Assembly (NCBI GenBank): GCA_026874595.1
Contig: CM049314.1
Coordinates: 31,385,729 to 31,449,728, forward strand
Origin: Sipunculus nudus
Taxonomy: Eukaryota; Annelida; Sipuncula; Golfingiida; Sipunculidae
Reading direction: 5' to 3'
DNA length: 64,000 bases
In this document: positions 35,010 to 47,629 of the stretch, piece after piece
Layout of the letters: the number at the start of each line of letters is the position of its first letter
Position numbering within the stretch: position 1 is the stretch's first letter
The notes under the pieces: generated by a model
The model's database searches: none
Told to the model about the DNA's origin: nothing
Seen by the model: the letters and a program-made list of their open reading frames with translations, nothing else
Program-made: the position numbers and the translations under genes

Positions 35010-35510
35010 AGTATTATTGATATGCTTTTGATATAAAGAGTATATGCGCCGGTGTTATTTTTCGGGAAATAAATTCATGATTTTAGGGTATCAATTCCTC
35101 TGAGCAAAAGAGTAATTATAATAAAGTAATGTTCTTCTAATTTTAGTTGTGTCAAAATTCTGCAATGTTAATACATAATAATATTAATAAGCTATTATTA
35201 TCCATATCCTGGCGCAATCACTCCAGATAAAGTTTTAAAATTGAGTAATAAGATTGCAAAAAGGGAATTGAGAGGGTGTTTGCTTCATGTATATGTTTGG
35301 GAACACCTTGTAGTGGCTAAAGGACACATTAAAACTGCCAGCTAGTGGGATCGTAAAAATTCTATGTGCGCTATGGGCTTCTCCGGCCCAAACTATGTCA
35401 TATTTTAGGGTTAGGGGTTAATATATATGCATGTAGCTTTTTGTTTATCTCATATATATGATCGTATCTATAATCATTGAAATGAAAATGTTCCGACAGA
35501 TCCAGTGTAC
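35010..35510. repeat. Right arm of diverged inverted repeat (G3)
   Basis: Counterpart of 8,360-8,830, with about 30 bp extra near 35,245-35,275. Confidence 0.6.
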
Positions 35511-36258
35511 CAAGATTTGGCAGATATTTTGAGATTTGCAAAAGCTATAAAGCAAAAGACACTGTGAAGATGATATTTCTGAAAAAAAAATGACTTGCTT
35601 CCCTATGATTGTTATTGTGTCTTATTTTGCATAACGTGGGAAACTTATATGCATATGCATTTATGCTGAAAGATGTATAAACATAGTCGAACCCAATGAT
35701 GTCCCTACATCCTTCAACTAAGCCTTTAGTGCAATCATTTCGGACAAAATGTCATCTAAAAATAAGAGATAAGGGTAGGAAAGCGGCACAAGAATTTACA
35801 AACGTTACTTCTTTAAGCCCAAATTATAATTCATGCTATAGCTTATATTCTTCCAATTCAATTGATGACAAATTTGTGCAATTATGGTGTATAATAAACC
35901 AATTGAATGTCGCCCCAGAAAAAGAAATTTCAAACTGAGTATGCGGTTTGTAAAAAAGTTGATTTTACGTCACGATTACAACTGACTGCAATAAACGAGC
36001 GCTTTCCAGTCACGACTGTGTTTCTTAATTTATATTTTTCTGATACTTAAAATTGCTACATATTGCCTATACCTTTTTCTTGAAATTTTTTTTGGGGCCA
36101 GTTTTTTTTTTTTTGCCTCAGCTGACTATAATTATCAGTGGCACATCCATAGAGGGGTCGGGGTCATACTTCAGGTTAATGTAAAATATACTGTCTAAAA
36201 TCTGATTTGTGATATGATATTGTAACCAATTCCTTCTAGAAACTTTCTTATAATATAA

Positions 36259-36426
36259 TTACTGAAACAGTGCAAGTTCTTTAACTCTGCTTGTTACAAA
36301 TTCTTCTTCAAAACTGTCCCAAGCTTGTAAAGTTGTGAGTTGTGATGAAACTATCGAAACACGTTTCTCTTTAGTTTTGTGCACTTTCACCTTATCATTT
36401 GGCTCTGATGTATATATAAAAACCAT
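36259..36426 (-). CDS. 55-codon ORF, unknown, G3 copy
   Basis: Homologue of 9,575-9,742; same start, same stop, open throughout. Confidence 0.25.
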   Translation of the reverse strand: MVFIYTSEPNDKVKVHKTKEKRVSIVSSQLTTLQAWDSFEEEFVTSRVKELALFQ

Positions 36427-38801
36427 ATTACAAAAAAAAACTCATTTACACTAATCAACACATATGGGTAATCGTCATCCGCATGGTCATCTGCAGTGTA
36501 GTTAACATTCATGATGGGAAAAACATTATGGTTGTATTCTTGAGCTGCTAATTAATTATGAATTGCATTAATTCAAACAGTCATAGACACACTTATGCCT
36601 GACAGATCTGAGCTAAAGAGTTTAAGTGTAGCACAGAGTCGGTGAATAGTAAGGATTTTCCTGAATTGAGTTTATTTGTATGTGTTTCGGGGGTGGGGGG
36701 TGGAGTCAGAAGGTCACAAACATGCAGCCAAGGCAGCCAGATCCCAAAGAAACGTGAAATCACAACGGTCTCTTCATGCTTGGGAGTGCTGGGACTAGGC
36801 TATGAGCTGTGAGTCAAACTTTTTGGCGATCATTGTCTTACGAATGTATTAACTATGATACATATAGTGTAGAACAACCTACTCTAATTTTGTTTAAAGA
36901 ATAATGATCATATCAATATAATTCTGAGCTGGTATGATACAGTTCATTATTTAAAATTACGATACAAGTCATAACAAAATGAAAGCTAATTGTCACATAT
37001 ATGGCTCTGATATGTCGTTCATAGGATTTAAAAAAAATCATCAGATAACAGTTTGCTGTGTATGCGTAATGTGTAAAATACTAGTATGAAGAAAACATAA
37101 AATAAAACTTTGTTCTAAGTGTCATTTTTCCAGTGGTCACATTTTAATAATAAACATTTTCCATTTTCTCTTATATATAATTTATTACTTTCTACAAATA
37201 TTAAAATACAAAGAGGTTAATTTAGTTGACAAAAATAAAAGACATGGGTAAAATTTGTCAATAGTTAATTTAAGTCAATAATAATTCGATCTAGATCTAA
37301 ACATTTATTATTTTTTTTATAAAAGTCAGTTTATTTACCAGCCCTGATATCTATCCATATGTTGATTTTGATGATCACGCGGTTCACTGGAAAAATATAG
37401 CGTTTGAAATAATTACTTAAATTTGGCTTACATTTGCGTATTTCATAACAACTAATAACTTTTATTGTTGACAAAAAGCTGACTTAATTTTAAGTGTGAA
37501 CATAGCCTGAGAGCCATCATGCGTATACTGTGAATAAGAAATCTGTTGCTGGAAAAATGCATACATTAACTGTGTATTTTTTCCCTACTGGTTTGCTTGG
37601 TCTGGTTCACTGTCAAACAATAAGTGTTATAAATTACACAATATTGTCATAATTACAAGCGTGGACATCGCATTTAATATTAAAACCCCTACTAAAAAAC
37701 ACTGAGGAAAAAAATGCCAACGGTCCATATGCGTCAGAGTTGCCCTGAAGACCATGCAGTTGGAACGGCAGAATTACATGACTTTTTGCAGCCTATATCA
37801 GAGATATTGCCAAAATATTTACGGCTGTATACGAAGTGGGCATAAAAGTTATACGGTACTTTATAGTATTACCACCAACCTCTGAATATAAAGGAACGTG
37901 CATATTTACCTATATATTGCATGAGTAAAATCAAACTAAATGACAGTAAAACATTGCACTGTTTAAACAAAAAATCGGAGAGTAGTAAGAACCAAATAAT
38001 TTGGCTCGACGCTCATATTGACAGTAATTATGAAAATATGCATAATTAGAAGCATTGTGTTTGAGGTAAAATTACATGATTCAGTATGTCATAGCCGGGT
38101 ACAGAACTGAAAGAGGGCTGGGGTGTATTCTTGAGTATGTCACTAATACCAGTGACGAAAACAACCCCTTTATTTATTCATAATTAGATATGTAATATGG
38201 AATACCTTTGAAACGTAGTTCTTATAAAATCCATGGAAAATTAGATTAAATGTTTTATGATACTTGTATTATCCATCATCAAATCGACAGCACGTGCACT
38301 CACCAGACCAATAATCCCAGTCGTGAAATAAAATAGATAAATAACATAAATATAATATGAACGTAATATATAACAAAATATATAACAAAATTGATTTGAA
38401 TGAATAGCAAACTGACGAAGAAATAATCGTTGAATCTATTCCTGTATTTTAAAATTCCTACGTCAGAAGAATGAGTGATGAACAATGTAAGACAAAGTTA
38501 TTTGATTAGTTACATTTGCATTGTTTTTAGTACTCAAATGATAAGATTGCAGATGGCCACCCTTATTGATTCCCTTTGGTAGCGCCAGTTATATCGTGAG
38601 AAACTGACCGTACTCACAATGCCTGCTACTCAGAGGACAAATAATTATTGCAAGTTTTCTGTTTTACGTTCACCTTGTTTTTACTGTTGTTCACCTGCTC
38701 TTTTATCATGAAGAATTGCTAACATTATTTATTCGAACATCATTAGAAAGATGAATTTGGTTTTAAACACTTCAAAATGGGGAAATGATTGTTAAAAAAA
38801 C

Positions 38802-38876
38802 TGAGCTATTAAGATGGATTGGGCAGTCGCATATGAGGGGTGTCATGAAGAACAAGACCGTGATTTTGAGTGACAT
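38802..38876 (-). CDS. G3: signal-peptide first exon
   Basis: ATG at 38,874-38,876; reads MSLKITVLFFMTPLIC, then DCPIHLNSS. It is open and nearly the same as 12,334-12,408. The donor is weak (GTTTTT after TCA), so the boundary is uncertain. Confidence 0.55.
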
Positions 38877-39099
38877 CACTCTGAGACACAGTCATACACG
38901 GCAATTTTACCAAAGGTAATGATTCAGAATATACACAGGCTATTATCATTGTTTTATCAACTTTTACTTTATAACTTTTTATTGATAATTAAATCATTCG
39001 CAAGTATACGAGGGAGAACAGTAAAAATCCCCTATACTCTCTCACAACAAAACATGTGTCGTATCTGGGATCAGGAAATTTAAGTGATAATACATTTAA

Positions 39100-39107
39100 T
39101 TTATATA
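39100..39107 (-). promoter_or_regulatory. Putative TATA box of G3
   Basis: Conserved TATATAAA block about 225 bp upstream of the G3 start codon. Confidence 0.35.
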
Positions 39108-39764
39108 TAAGGATGCTTTAATGTATCTTTATCTGTCTCCCAATGGTTACAAGAATATAAATAATTGTTAACCATATTAAATAAGCACTTCATCTTATTT
39201 TATCCCGAGCTTACTTGAAAAAAAGGTGATTGGGTAAACTGAGTCTTTTACCAGCGTGGTTTTATAACCACTGTCATATGACATTGGTGCTGCATATTGT
39301 CATTGGCTCATATGATAATACTGTAGGATGAAAAAATATGCATGTCACGAGTCCGATTGCAATTCATAATATTACTGAGCTCTTTGTATAGTGATAAGAA
39401 CAGAAAATACCGAACAGTGAATTGTTTGATAACTGGATTAGTTATCAAAATGTATGCAATCGCCAGGCAATCACTGGAAGCATCCTCCCATGCCCGCAAT
39501 GTAACGTTAATGGGCCAACAGCTGTTGATTGTAAGACCCTGGCTATAAGGTCAAGGTAAACAATGAACAAATAAAGTTACACATCTGCAAAATAGAAAAA
39601 CATTGTGCCAAAATTATTATGATACACACAGTCTAATCATTTCATTGTCATTCCGTGCACCTCATGCAGAAGGTCCTTTTTTTCTATTGAATCACACTAG
39701 TTTTTAGTCTGTAGAGTTGAAGGTGAAAGATACCGATTTTTTGTAGGAGACATTGGGTGTTTCC

Positions 39765-39847
39765 TTATTTAGGAAAGGTAAGAGTAAACAGCACACTTTT
39801 CTCTTGGTAACAATCTCTGTCCAATGATATGTTGGATTCTAAGTAAC
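39765..39847 (-). pseudogene. G2: last exon, open
   Basis: Counterpart of 13,298-13,380 with a Leu-to-Ile change and silent changes, stop TAA at 39,765-39,767. The exon itself is fine; it is listed with the pseudogene because upstream exons are broken. Confidence 0.6.
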
Positions 39848-40131
39848 CTACAAGTAAAAATTTACAAATTCAACAGTATAAATCTCTCTTTGATGGTTGC
39901 GTATTGTTGATTCATATCTTGTACATTCTGCAATATTTCTATGCAATTATAAGTTTGTCACGCAACTGAGTTTAAATTGTTTCTTTATATTATATTTAAC
40001 AAAGATATCTTGAGAAAAAAATAAAATGAAAAAAATATAAGAAAATGTTGTAATTAAAGCTTTGTATGTTCAACAAACATATATTTATAAAACACGATAA
40101 ATCTGTGTAAACAATATCGCAAAATACATAC

Positions 40132-40175
40132 GATGAGCCGATTTAACTGCTATATGTTCACGAACTCTCCATGCT
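40132..40175 (-). pseudogene. G2: 44-nt cytoplasmic microexon, open
   Basis: Reads RAWRVREHIAVKSAH, with acceptor and donor intact. Confidence 0.65.
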
Positions 40176-40389
40176 CTGTTGATTAAAGATATATATTTGT
40201 ACTGTATTTTTATCCCAATTATTGCTTAAAAAACGGGACATGTCTTTTAAACGTCTAAGTATACTGATATTATTATATATAAAGTGTTACTTTTTCATTA
40301 TTCAAAATTATCGCACTTAAACTTTCATGGATTTTATCGTTATTGAGCTCATTTCAGTTGTGCACATTGTAATATGGGTGTTGAATTAC

Positions 40390-40519
40390 CTGATTCATAT
40401 CCAATACAAAATAATCAGAAGGAGACCGAATCCAAACATAGCGGCATGTAGAGGCACAACTACTTTTAAATATGTGGAATATCCGTTAGTTTCCCAGTAA
40501 GTTTCATTGGTGGTAAACT
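40390..40519 (-). pseudogene. G2: transmembrane exon with nonsense change
   Basis: Same as 13,926-14,055, except that the codon for the last Trp of WIWIR is TGA (40,395-40,397). The predicted product would keep the membrane span but lose the whole cytoplasmic tail. It could be a tailless receptor rather than a null, but e2, e3 and e4 of G2 are also broken. Confidence 0.75.
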
Positions 40520-40865
40520 CTTAAATAAACAGTACGATGTATGTGTATGCATTAGCGCTGGCTCATTCTGCACATTTTGGCAATAAATCTCAAATAATTT
40601 GGAATAGGAAAAATCTTTCCTCAGCCATCGTGTTTTTTTTACATGAAGCCTGTGTTGGCCAACACTTGTACTGAATTTAATCCAAGGAACTATCGTTCCA
40701 GCTTCGGTTTTATGCAAAAGTAATACTGATAAATGAAAGTGAATTGTGTTATTTAATAATTTTTAGTGAAAATAATAATCATCAAGTACTCACACATAAA
40801 ACGATAATGTTAATATTTATCACATAAAGAATTAAACATCGGCATTTATAAGGTGAACATTATAC

Positions 40866-40994
40866 CATGCGCCCGTGAATTCGCTGCCACATGGGTGTTT
40901 TCAACACTGCTGATGCTCCCTGTGGAAGTTGTGTTGTAATATCTACTAGGATTGTTGAAACTCTCTTTCTCCATGGTCACATTCTGATCGGTAT
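40866..40994 (-). pseudogene. G2: stalk exon, open
   Basis: 129 nt, reads TDQNVTMEKESFNNPSRYY. Two amino-acid changes from the G4 copy. Donor GTATAA. Confidence 0.65.
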
Positions 40995-41878
40995 CTAGGT
41001 GAGCAATGAAACAAGCATAGTGTTCCCTATTTGGCCTTAGCTCAAGCTTCCATATTAAAAAATTATTTATGGAATAAAATAATCCCTATTATAAATTACA
41101 CAGTGGAGATTATATAATCCTGTGAGACTAGAAATCCTACACATATGCAGTTAGAGATCAAAATTGTGAACACATGTTTGTCTGAGTCTTGTACAAATCG
41201 CGGTCGTAATCTCAGCTTTGGAACTGATTCTACACTAAGATAAAATTTCAATACTCGGTGCATTTGAAATGTTACTGTAAACAGTTAAGTATTCTTTTGT
41301 AGCACAGCAGGATCTTCAAATGAAGATCATAACACGGTTAACATAGTCATTTGCTTCAACATAATTAACAAAATATTCATCGCCTTCTCATAAAATACAT
41401 CCTAAGTAAAATTAATATTATAAAGGCAGATGTAATCATAATAGTTGATGTTCATAATATACAATTACATTTAAAACTACTGGTAGAATATCATATTTGA
41501 ATCAGGATGGGGGCACAAGGTTTCAAGTTTTTCAAGGTTATTCATTGGTTTATCTATCCTTTGCATCAGAAAATAATAGTTTGTTCAATTTTTACTCATT
41601 TGTTTTTTGTGGATAAGATTTTTTTTTGTATCAGTCCAAGTCGAGTATAAAGGCAGGATGTACGTTTATCTTTTAAAAGATTATGATTATGATTTGCACT
41701 ATTTTAAAATAATTCTTGTTCATGAAAGGGGCTCCATTTTTTTAAGCTAGCCTATCTTAGTATATGTCCATTTGAAAAAAATCCATTCCGGTATCGTGGA
41801 AAGTGACAGCTCAGTTTCACACGCTTTCCCCCTCATTTTATATCATTGTGTACCCTGGTGACTACTGCATTTGCAGGC

Positions 41879-42063
41879 CTTAGGTGTTTAATCGTTCCCA
41901 TTGCTGGACCATACCATGACCCTCGGGCACAACTTTCCCGTTAAGCCTGCAGTGCGCTGACCATGGATGGGGACCGACTGTGAAAAATCTGACCGCTTTG
42001 GCTGAGATTTGACCTCACTATGAGTCCTGTGCTCTACAACTGAGCCACGGAAGCCGGTCTATG
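41879..42063 (-). mobile_element. tRNA-derived SINE, copy in G2
   Basis: Same family and position as the other four, with a tRNA-like head at the high-coordinate end (GGCTCAGTTGTAGAGC on the minus strand). Confidence 0.7.
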
Positions 42064-42227
42064 ATTTGATTTTGTTTTCGTATGGTACACATCTCAATTT
42101 GATCTACTTGTAGAGATTCAAATGAATCTCGAACAATACAAGTTCCAATCCTACTGGAATGTAATATCTACTCTGACAGGGGATAAAAGAATGTAAACCA
42201 CCATTGTTGATTGAACTGCCATTAGAT

Positions 42228-42924
42228 TAGCCATGACAACATGACACTCAGGCCTTCGGAAAAAAACTGATAGGGCCTGGAGTCATGATGGCAGTCACAA
42301 CAGAACGCCCATTCTAAGGGTCGGATCAAAATATTTGCTGTCTGGTATTATTTGGCATCACAGGCTTATATAGTCGTATTATATGTGCTAAATATCGAAG
42401 AAAAAATGTTGTGATACAAAAATAATTACAATAATTACCTCCTTTCATCACTGTGGCACCGATTCACGTGAAGCGGTACTTCTCATTCAAAACTAAATGT
42501 GTCATGGCGAGGTCGTGTATGTAAACTTGGAAGTCGGAAGCCGGAAGCCGGAAACCAACGAAAGCAGTTTAAAGCATATACAAAATGCTAACGCTTCAAT
42601 ACCGTTTTTTTTTTCCGATAGAATAAGATCTTTTTTATCATTCTGTGAAGAATAATAGTTATCCATTGTTTAATCTGTACGTTATGGAAGATTTTGTGCT
42701 CGGAAGCCATCTCGGAAGTCAGTCAGAATTGCTTGGATGTTATCCAATGTGTATGACTCGGAAGTCACAGAGACGCACGGTGCCCAAAATGCAGTTTCAT
42801 TATAATTATAGTTGCATGCATATATTAAAATTGCTTATGCATGATTCTGCTTTTAATGAGTGTATAATGCAATACATGATACATAATCGGAAAACTATAA
42901 GTTCTTATTTTTTTTATTTGTAAA

Positions 42925-42972
<48 letters not shown>

Positions 42973-44895
42973 TCGGTGTTATTATCGAGTAAAGTGTGAT
43001 AACGGAAATTCTTCTTATACTAGTATATATTTGGATGCTCTCTCAGTGGAGTAAATCACCAATTAATGAATTGGAAAGTAATAAATATAATAATGAAATT
43101 GCTGGGGAATAAAAAATGTAATCTGGAAAAGAAATGAAAATTAAGAGATATTACGTCTGAACGGGCTTGCTCCCTCTGTGGATGCACCACTGAATAATAA
43201 ATATGGTATACTTAACCCATGTTCGGCATTAAAAATACAGTTATAAATTACGATGTCATTCAAAATAAAATATAGTAATATATTTTCCATACGTTGAACA
43301 AATATGAAAATTCAATATATCCCAGAAGGTCATCGCTGGAACAAACATACATGTATCATATGCAAAACGAAATGTCTTTCAATATGTTAGAGTTCAACGA
43401 TATTTTTATAAAATGTTACATTTATATCTTAGAAAAGGGATACAACAGTCCAGATAATATATAACATAATAATACATGTATTATTATAAAATCTGATCGA
43501 TTTACGAATTTAAGCAAAAATTTTTTAAAACTAAAATTAATTCTTTTTCAAGTTTTTGACTCTTTCTTTCAAACTTTATCAATCTCGATATTTATATTAT
43601 ATTAATTTCAATCCTGATGTTTCAACATCACATTTCAACTTCAAATATATCGATATTTATTAATATATTAAAGTATGTTTGCAACTGATTGCATGATAAG
43701 GGCATATAACCAGAATCTGCACCCTTCAACTTCATATTACTGTACGATTACAAGGATCTCGATAAGAAATTACAATTTTGTTTATATAATATATATATAT
43801 ATATAAATGCAACCGGACCATGAAATATAAAATATAATTTGGCATAAAAAGTATTACATAATAAATAAGAGTCTAAGAGATTCATAATACTGATGAATTT
43901 TTTTTTTTGTTCAATGGAAGAGGAAAATGTTTTCAATTTATACATTAAAAATAAAATATTTTGTTCGAAACAACAATCTTTCACTGGACGGTTTTTTGGT
44001 TCTGTCAAATTTTCTGTTTAAGTCTCTATGATATTATCAGGGTGATTTTTATAGGGGCACATGTATAAAATATTATCAAAACCTTTATTGTTTTCATGTT
44101 TCCATCAACATAAAATGCGGTAACAGCGTCAAATATTGATGTGTTAAAATAATCTTGTTTTACAAAATTAAATAAAATATCAATATAATATAATATTAAA
44201 AAACAGCATCATGAATGTTACAAAACAGATTGAATTTATGAAAAATACATGATACTGAAGAAACTGAAAATGCTTGACACGTTTGCTGACGATATGATGA
44301 CCAGTGCATTTGCCATTACTGGCTTCCAAGTTTTACACATTTGGACCATAACCGGGCATTTCCGAGCAAAAAATAGTCATTAACTTCGGATGGATAACTT
44401 TGATTATTTTACATGATGATAGAAAAGACCTTATTCTATCAATAAAAATAAAAAGGTACTTTCCATTGATGTAGTAGTATTTTAATAATGCTTCGATCAT
44501 TGCATTAAAAAAGTCCTTGCTTCCGACTTCCGACTTCAGAGTTTTACATATAGCCGTTTGGAAATCCCCCACCGGAAGTTATGATTCTCCCGCTGACAGA
44601 CGTGGAGACGAGTTTTTCGAGTAAAACCAGCCTCGGAATTAATAACTGCCGCACGTTTACACGTAAGTCAACCGTGGATGTAAGAATTATTATTTTCCCC
44701 AACAGAATAACGTCACTTTTTGTCTTAACTCAGGAAAATGACAGTTCGAGAAATAGATGAAAATGAAAAAGTAGTGTCAGAAATGGCGTGCACATCTGCA
44801 CATACTAGAATTGATGCGAACCCAATAGCTTGTACTGTCACCCCATCGTCTTCAGTTCATCTAAAATCGACGTTTGGGGTGACAAGCTGTCGCTA
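42228..44895. mobile_element. Non-autonomous element with 9-bp target duplication and hairpin ends
   Basis: Interrupts the intron between G2 e4 and the stalk exon. The uninterrupted G4 site reads ACCATTAGATATGC at about 15,489. Here CCATTAGAT stands on both sides (42,219-42,227 and 44,896-44,904), a 9-bp target duplication. Both ends read TAGC inward but lack long terminal inverted repeats. Each end can fold: 42,241-42,287 (CACTCAGGCC with GGCCTGGAGTC) and 44,826-44,895 (GTCACCCC with GGGGTGAC). Internally, GGAAGTCGGAAG motifs are inverted at 42,514-42,552 and 44,516-44,554. No transposase ORF. Superfamily unknown; 9-bp duplications suit Mutator-like elements. Confidence 0.7.
42928..42970. 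repeat. (AT)n microsatellite
   Basis: Pure AT run inside the 42,228-44,895 element. Confidence 0.95.
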
Positions 44896-45282
44896 CCATT
44901 AGATATGCAAGTTTTTGTGCATCGCATTAGGTTACAGCATATTAGTTCCAAATTTGAATAGATATTTGATTCATTTAAACAGCAGGGGTTTACTTTCATG
45001 CAAAAAACATTTAACACATTCGCTGCCTAGCCAAATATTCACCCAGTGCCAGGGCCTGCAACAGTCTTGGGGAGGTCCGGGTGAGTAAGTTCTAGGTGTG
45101 AAAAGCTGATAACGAGGGTGTGAAGTCCACCTGGTCGAAGGACCATAAAACTTGAATGAGGTGTTATGCACAGAAGGATGTCATAACCCTTTTCGGCCTA
45201 ATTAGCTAATTAGGCCTACAGCCAGAAAGGACTTCAAAGGAAACAAGCGCACACAGACACAGATGCGCCCTCACATGCACAA

Positions 45283-45320
45283 ATATATATATAATATATG
45301 TATAATTTATATATATATTT

Positions 45321-45414
<94 letters not shown>
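45283..45414. repeat. (AT)n followed by (AG)n microsatellite
   Basis: Compound array: AT-rich run to about 45,370, then pure AG to about 45,414. Confidence 0.97.
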
Positions 45415-45419
<5 letters not shown>

Positions 45420-45666
45420 ATTCATATGTTTACACCAGAACAGGGAAAGTCCAGAGGTTCACGCAATAGCGGCTCCTGTGCACACTCGGATCGACCTTCG
45501 ATATATTAGTTGAAATAATAGATTAAGATTTATAAAACGTCACAGTTATTATCATGTATGATCATCAAAGTTCGATCGTCACTTCATCGATCTGGTAGAA
45601 CTCGCGAGGGTTTGTGTCTTATTCTGGTTTATGATTGCTATAAACTTTCAATGACACGTGTGGAAA

Positions 45667-45740
45667 GATGGCTCAGGGGTTATGTAGTAGGTCAAGTAAC
45701 GCGCGACGGAAAACCGCGCTAGTTCGATTACCCTGTTTGC
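45667..45740 (+). repeat. tRNA-like sequence or SINE head inside piggyBac-like element
   Basis: Contains an A-box-like TGGCTCAGGGGTTATG and a B-box-like TAGTTCGATTACC about 40 bp later. A GC-rich hairpin (GCGCG/CGCGC) lies between and a T-run follows. The spacing suits a tRNA-derived pol III unit, but the cloverleaf is imperfect, so I do not call a tRNA gene. Confidence 0.45.
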
Positions 45741-46854
45741 TTTTTTTTCTTTTTCTTTCATTTTACAAACTTGTATTTTTACTGAAAAAAATTACTATTT
45801 TGCTTTTCATTACGAACAAACTGATTCTACCATTCATTATAATTCTAAAAATTGTATTATCTTTAATTACACACAGTCATAGAGTTATTTACATACCGAG
45901 GCGTTAGCATGATACAGTGGACCTCGTCATTGTCACCGTCAAACGAAGCCGGGAATTTACGAAAATTGCGTGTGATCAAAGAGTAACCTAATATGATCAA
46001 CTCTATGGCTTATGATATAATACTTTATTATGAATTGTCTGAAAGTCATACGTCGGGGTGCATATGGTGAATTCCAAAGTGCGGTTTGGATTATCGGTAT
46101 ACTAAAGGGCCAACATGTTCCGCAAGTGATAGTCCGAGTTTGCTTTCAGAATTTTACAATTTACATGCACTTGTTCGCGAAGGTACTTACACAAGCATAT
46201 TGCTATCTCTAAATGTATAGGATACGTGAGATAGCTCCAAATATGTCAAACCAATAATATGCAGCCGCGTTCTGATTACCCTGCCGATCTGTGTGTCAGG
46301 CAAGTGGCAAGCGCCTTGTTGTTGTTGATTGCACAATAGGCGGTCCTCGCGGGGCAATAAACCTGAACGACTTCACGCCTCACTATCTCGAGTTCACACC
46401 TAAAGTGCGATCTGTCACAGCTCCGTCTCACCAGCGGGTTTGCCAAAAGTAAGTGGCCAAAATACGCCCAAATATAAAACTAGACAGATTTTTATGCGGT
46501 CCTCGATTTCGTTTGATTCTAAGGAAAACTCCTACATGGTATCAATTTTACACTACAGCGGGTCATGAACTTATTCACGAGGGCCGTGAATAATTTCACG
46601 CTCCCTAAACCTTTCTTGCTTTCGAGTTATCAAGCGCACTGATGAATTACAAGTTTTACTATTTCACGACAAGAAACCAATTTATAAATGAACTACTATT
46701 CACCTGCGCAAAGTGTATTGATAAATTTAAGAGATTTCTTGCTGAAAATTGCTGATAAATTCATGACGTTTATACCCGTCATAGGCACTGGGGGAATCAG
46801 AAAATATGACGAGTATACTCGTCATAGGCAGCGAGAGTGTTAATTTAAACTTAC

Positions 46855-47077
46855 ATATTGTGCAAATTGGAGGCCGGTAGCCATCCTTACACGTACATTG
46901 GCCAAGGGTGTCACATGAACTTCTGTACCGGCAGTTGTCAGAACATTTAGATTTTCATCGGATACCAAACCAACCAGGTCTGCAAGAACACGCCCCATTC
47001 TGAACTTTTGCAGGCTCCAGTACACCCATCTGAACACTTCACGGTACAGCCAGGGCCCCATGGTCCAGGGGTGCAAT
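46855..47077 (-). pseudogene. G2: EGF exon e4 with 1-nt insertion
   Basis: 223 nt instead of 222. An extra base in the run around GCAAAAGTT shifts the frame after GCTGACK. Splice sites are intact and the rest is close to the G4 copy. A single-base indel in a homopolymer could also be an assembly error. Confidence 0.75.
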
Positions 47078-47205
47078 CTATGAATAAAGGAGGAAAACAT
47101 TCCATGAAATACAAATAAGTGTTGTTCAAATTACCTTTCGAGAAATTTAACAGGAAGATTATGTACGGTTTGGTAATACAGATAAAATTTATATTAATAC
47201 ATCAC

Positions 47206-47343
47206 CTTCTTCTCACCTGGAGCCCCGCTTCCCTGGCAGACATCCCTGCAAACATTCTCCATTCCTTGCATCACATATTTTGCCTCGACATTTACCAATG
47301 CACGAATTTGTGCAACCTCTGCCGTACGTTCCGGGTTTATAAG
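47206..47343 (-). pseudogene. G2: EGF exon e3 with nonsense change
   Basis: 138 nt, splice sites intact. The first cysteine is Tyr and the last cysteine codon is TGA (GSR-stop-EE). Confidence 0.8.
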
Positions 47344-47629
47344 CTATAAACATAGTCGTATGACGGCATGTGGACTCATTTTGATAATCCTAAACTAATA
47401 AAAAAGTAAATTTCGAAACTCAATGATTCTTTAGGATATTATGCATAATGAGAATAGGATGATTTATTTTGTCAACAGAACAGGATTTAATACAGAACCA
47501 TTTGGCATTTGCAGACCTGGCTTCTTTGGATAAGAGATGTATATACATACATGACAAATTTAGAATATCGTTTGTTCCATAGCAAAAAAAAAAAAAGGAA
47601 ATTACATTGAATGTATTTTCTATTTAAAC

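Larger units (their letters stand above)
32450..38800. other. Long intron-like region of G3
   Basis: Colinear with 5.35-12.3 kb at a few percent divergence. Relative to that copy it has lost about 0.4 kb (matching 7.74-8.15 kb) and about 0.19 kb including a poly-C run (matching 11.09-11.28 kb). No EGF exon seen. Confidence 0.6.
45011..46843. mobile_element. piggyBac-like non-autonomous element (TTAA flanks)
   Basis: Inserted 3' of G2 exon e4. TTAA stands at both edges (45,011-45,014 and 46,840-46,843), and the empty G4 site has one TTAA (about 15,606). Terminal inverted repeats are CACATTCGCTGCCTA at the left and, reading inward from the right, CACTCTCGCTGCCTA. Next to the right end is the palindrome TGACGAGTATACTCGTCA. 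TTAA duplication is the hallmark of the piggyBac superfamily. No transposase is visible. It contains a microsatellite and a tRNA-like sequence. Confidence 0.85.

Noticed and set aside
39308-39499. Minus-strand frame with RAWEDASSDCLAIAYILIT, partly kept in three copies
   Set aside because: It lies 3' of the last exon, the phase does not join any neighbour, and the G4-side copy at about 21.2 kb has indels that break the frame. The shared sequence is explained by duplication.
45234-45425. Frame of alternating Ser-Leu and Ile-Tyr
   Set aside because: Translation of the AG/AT microsatellite.
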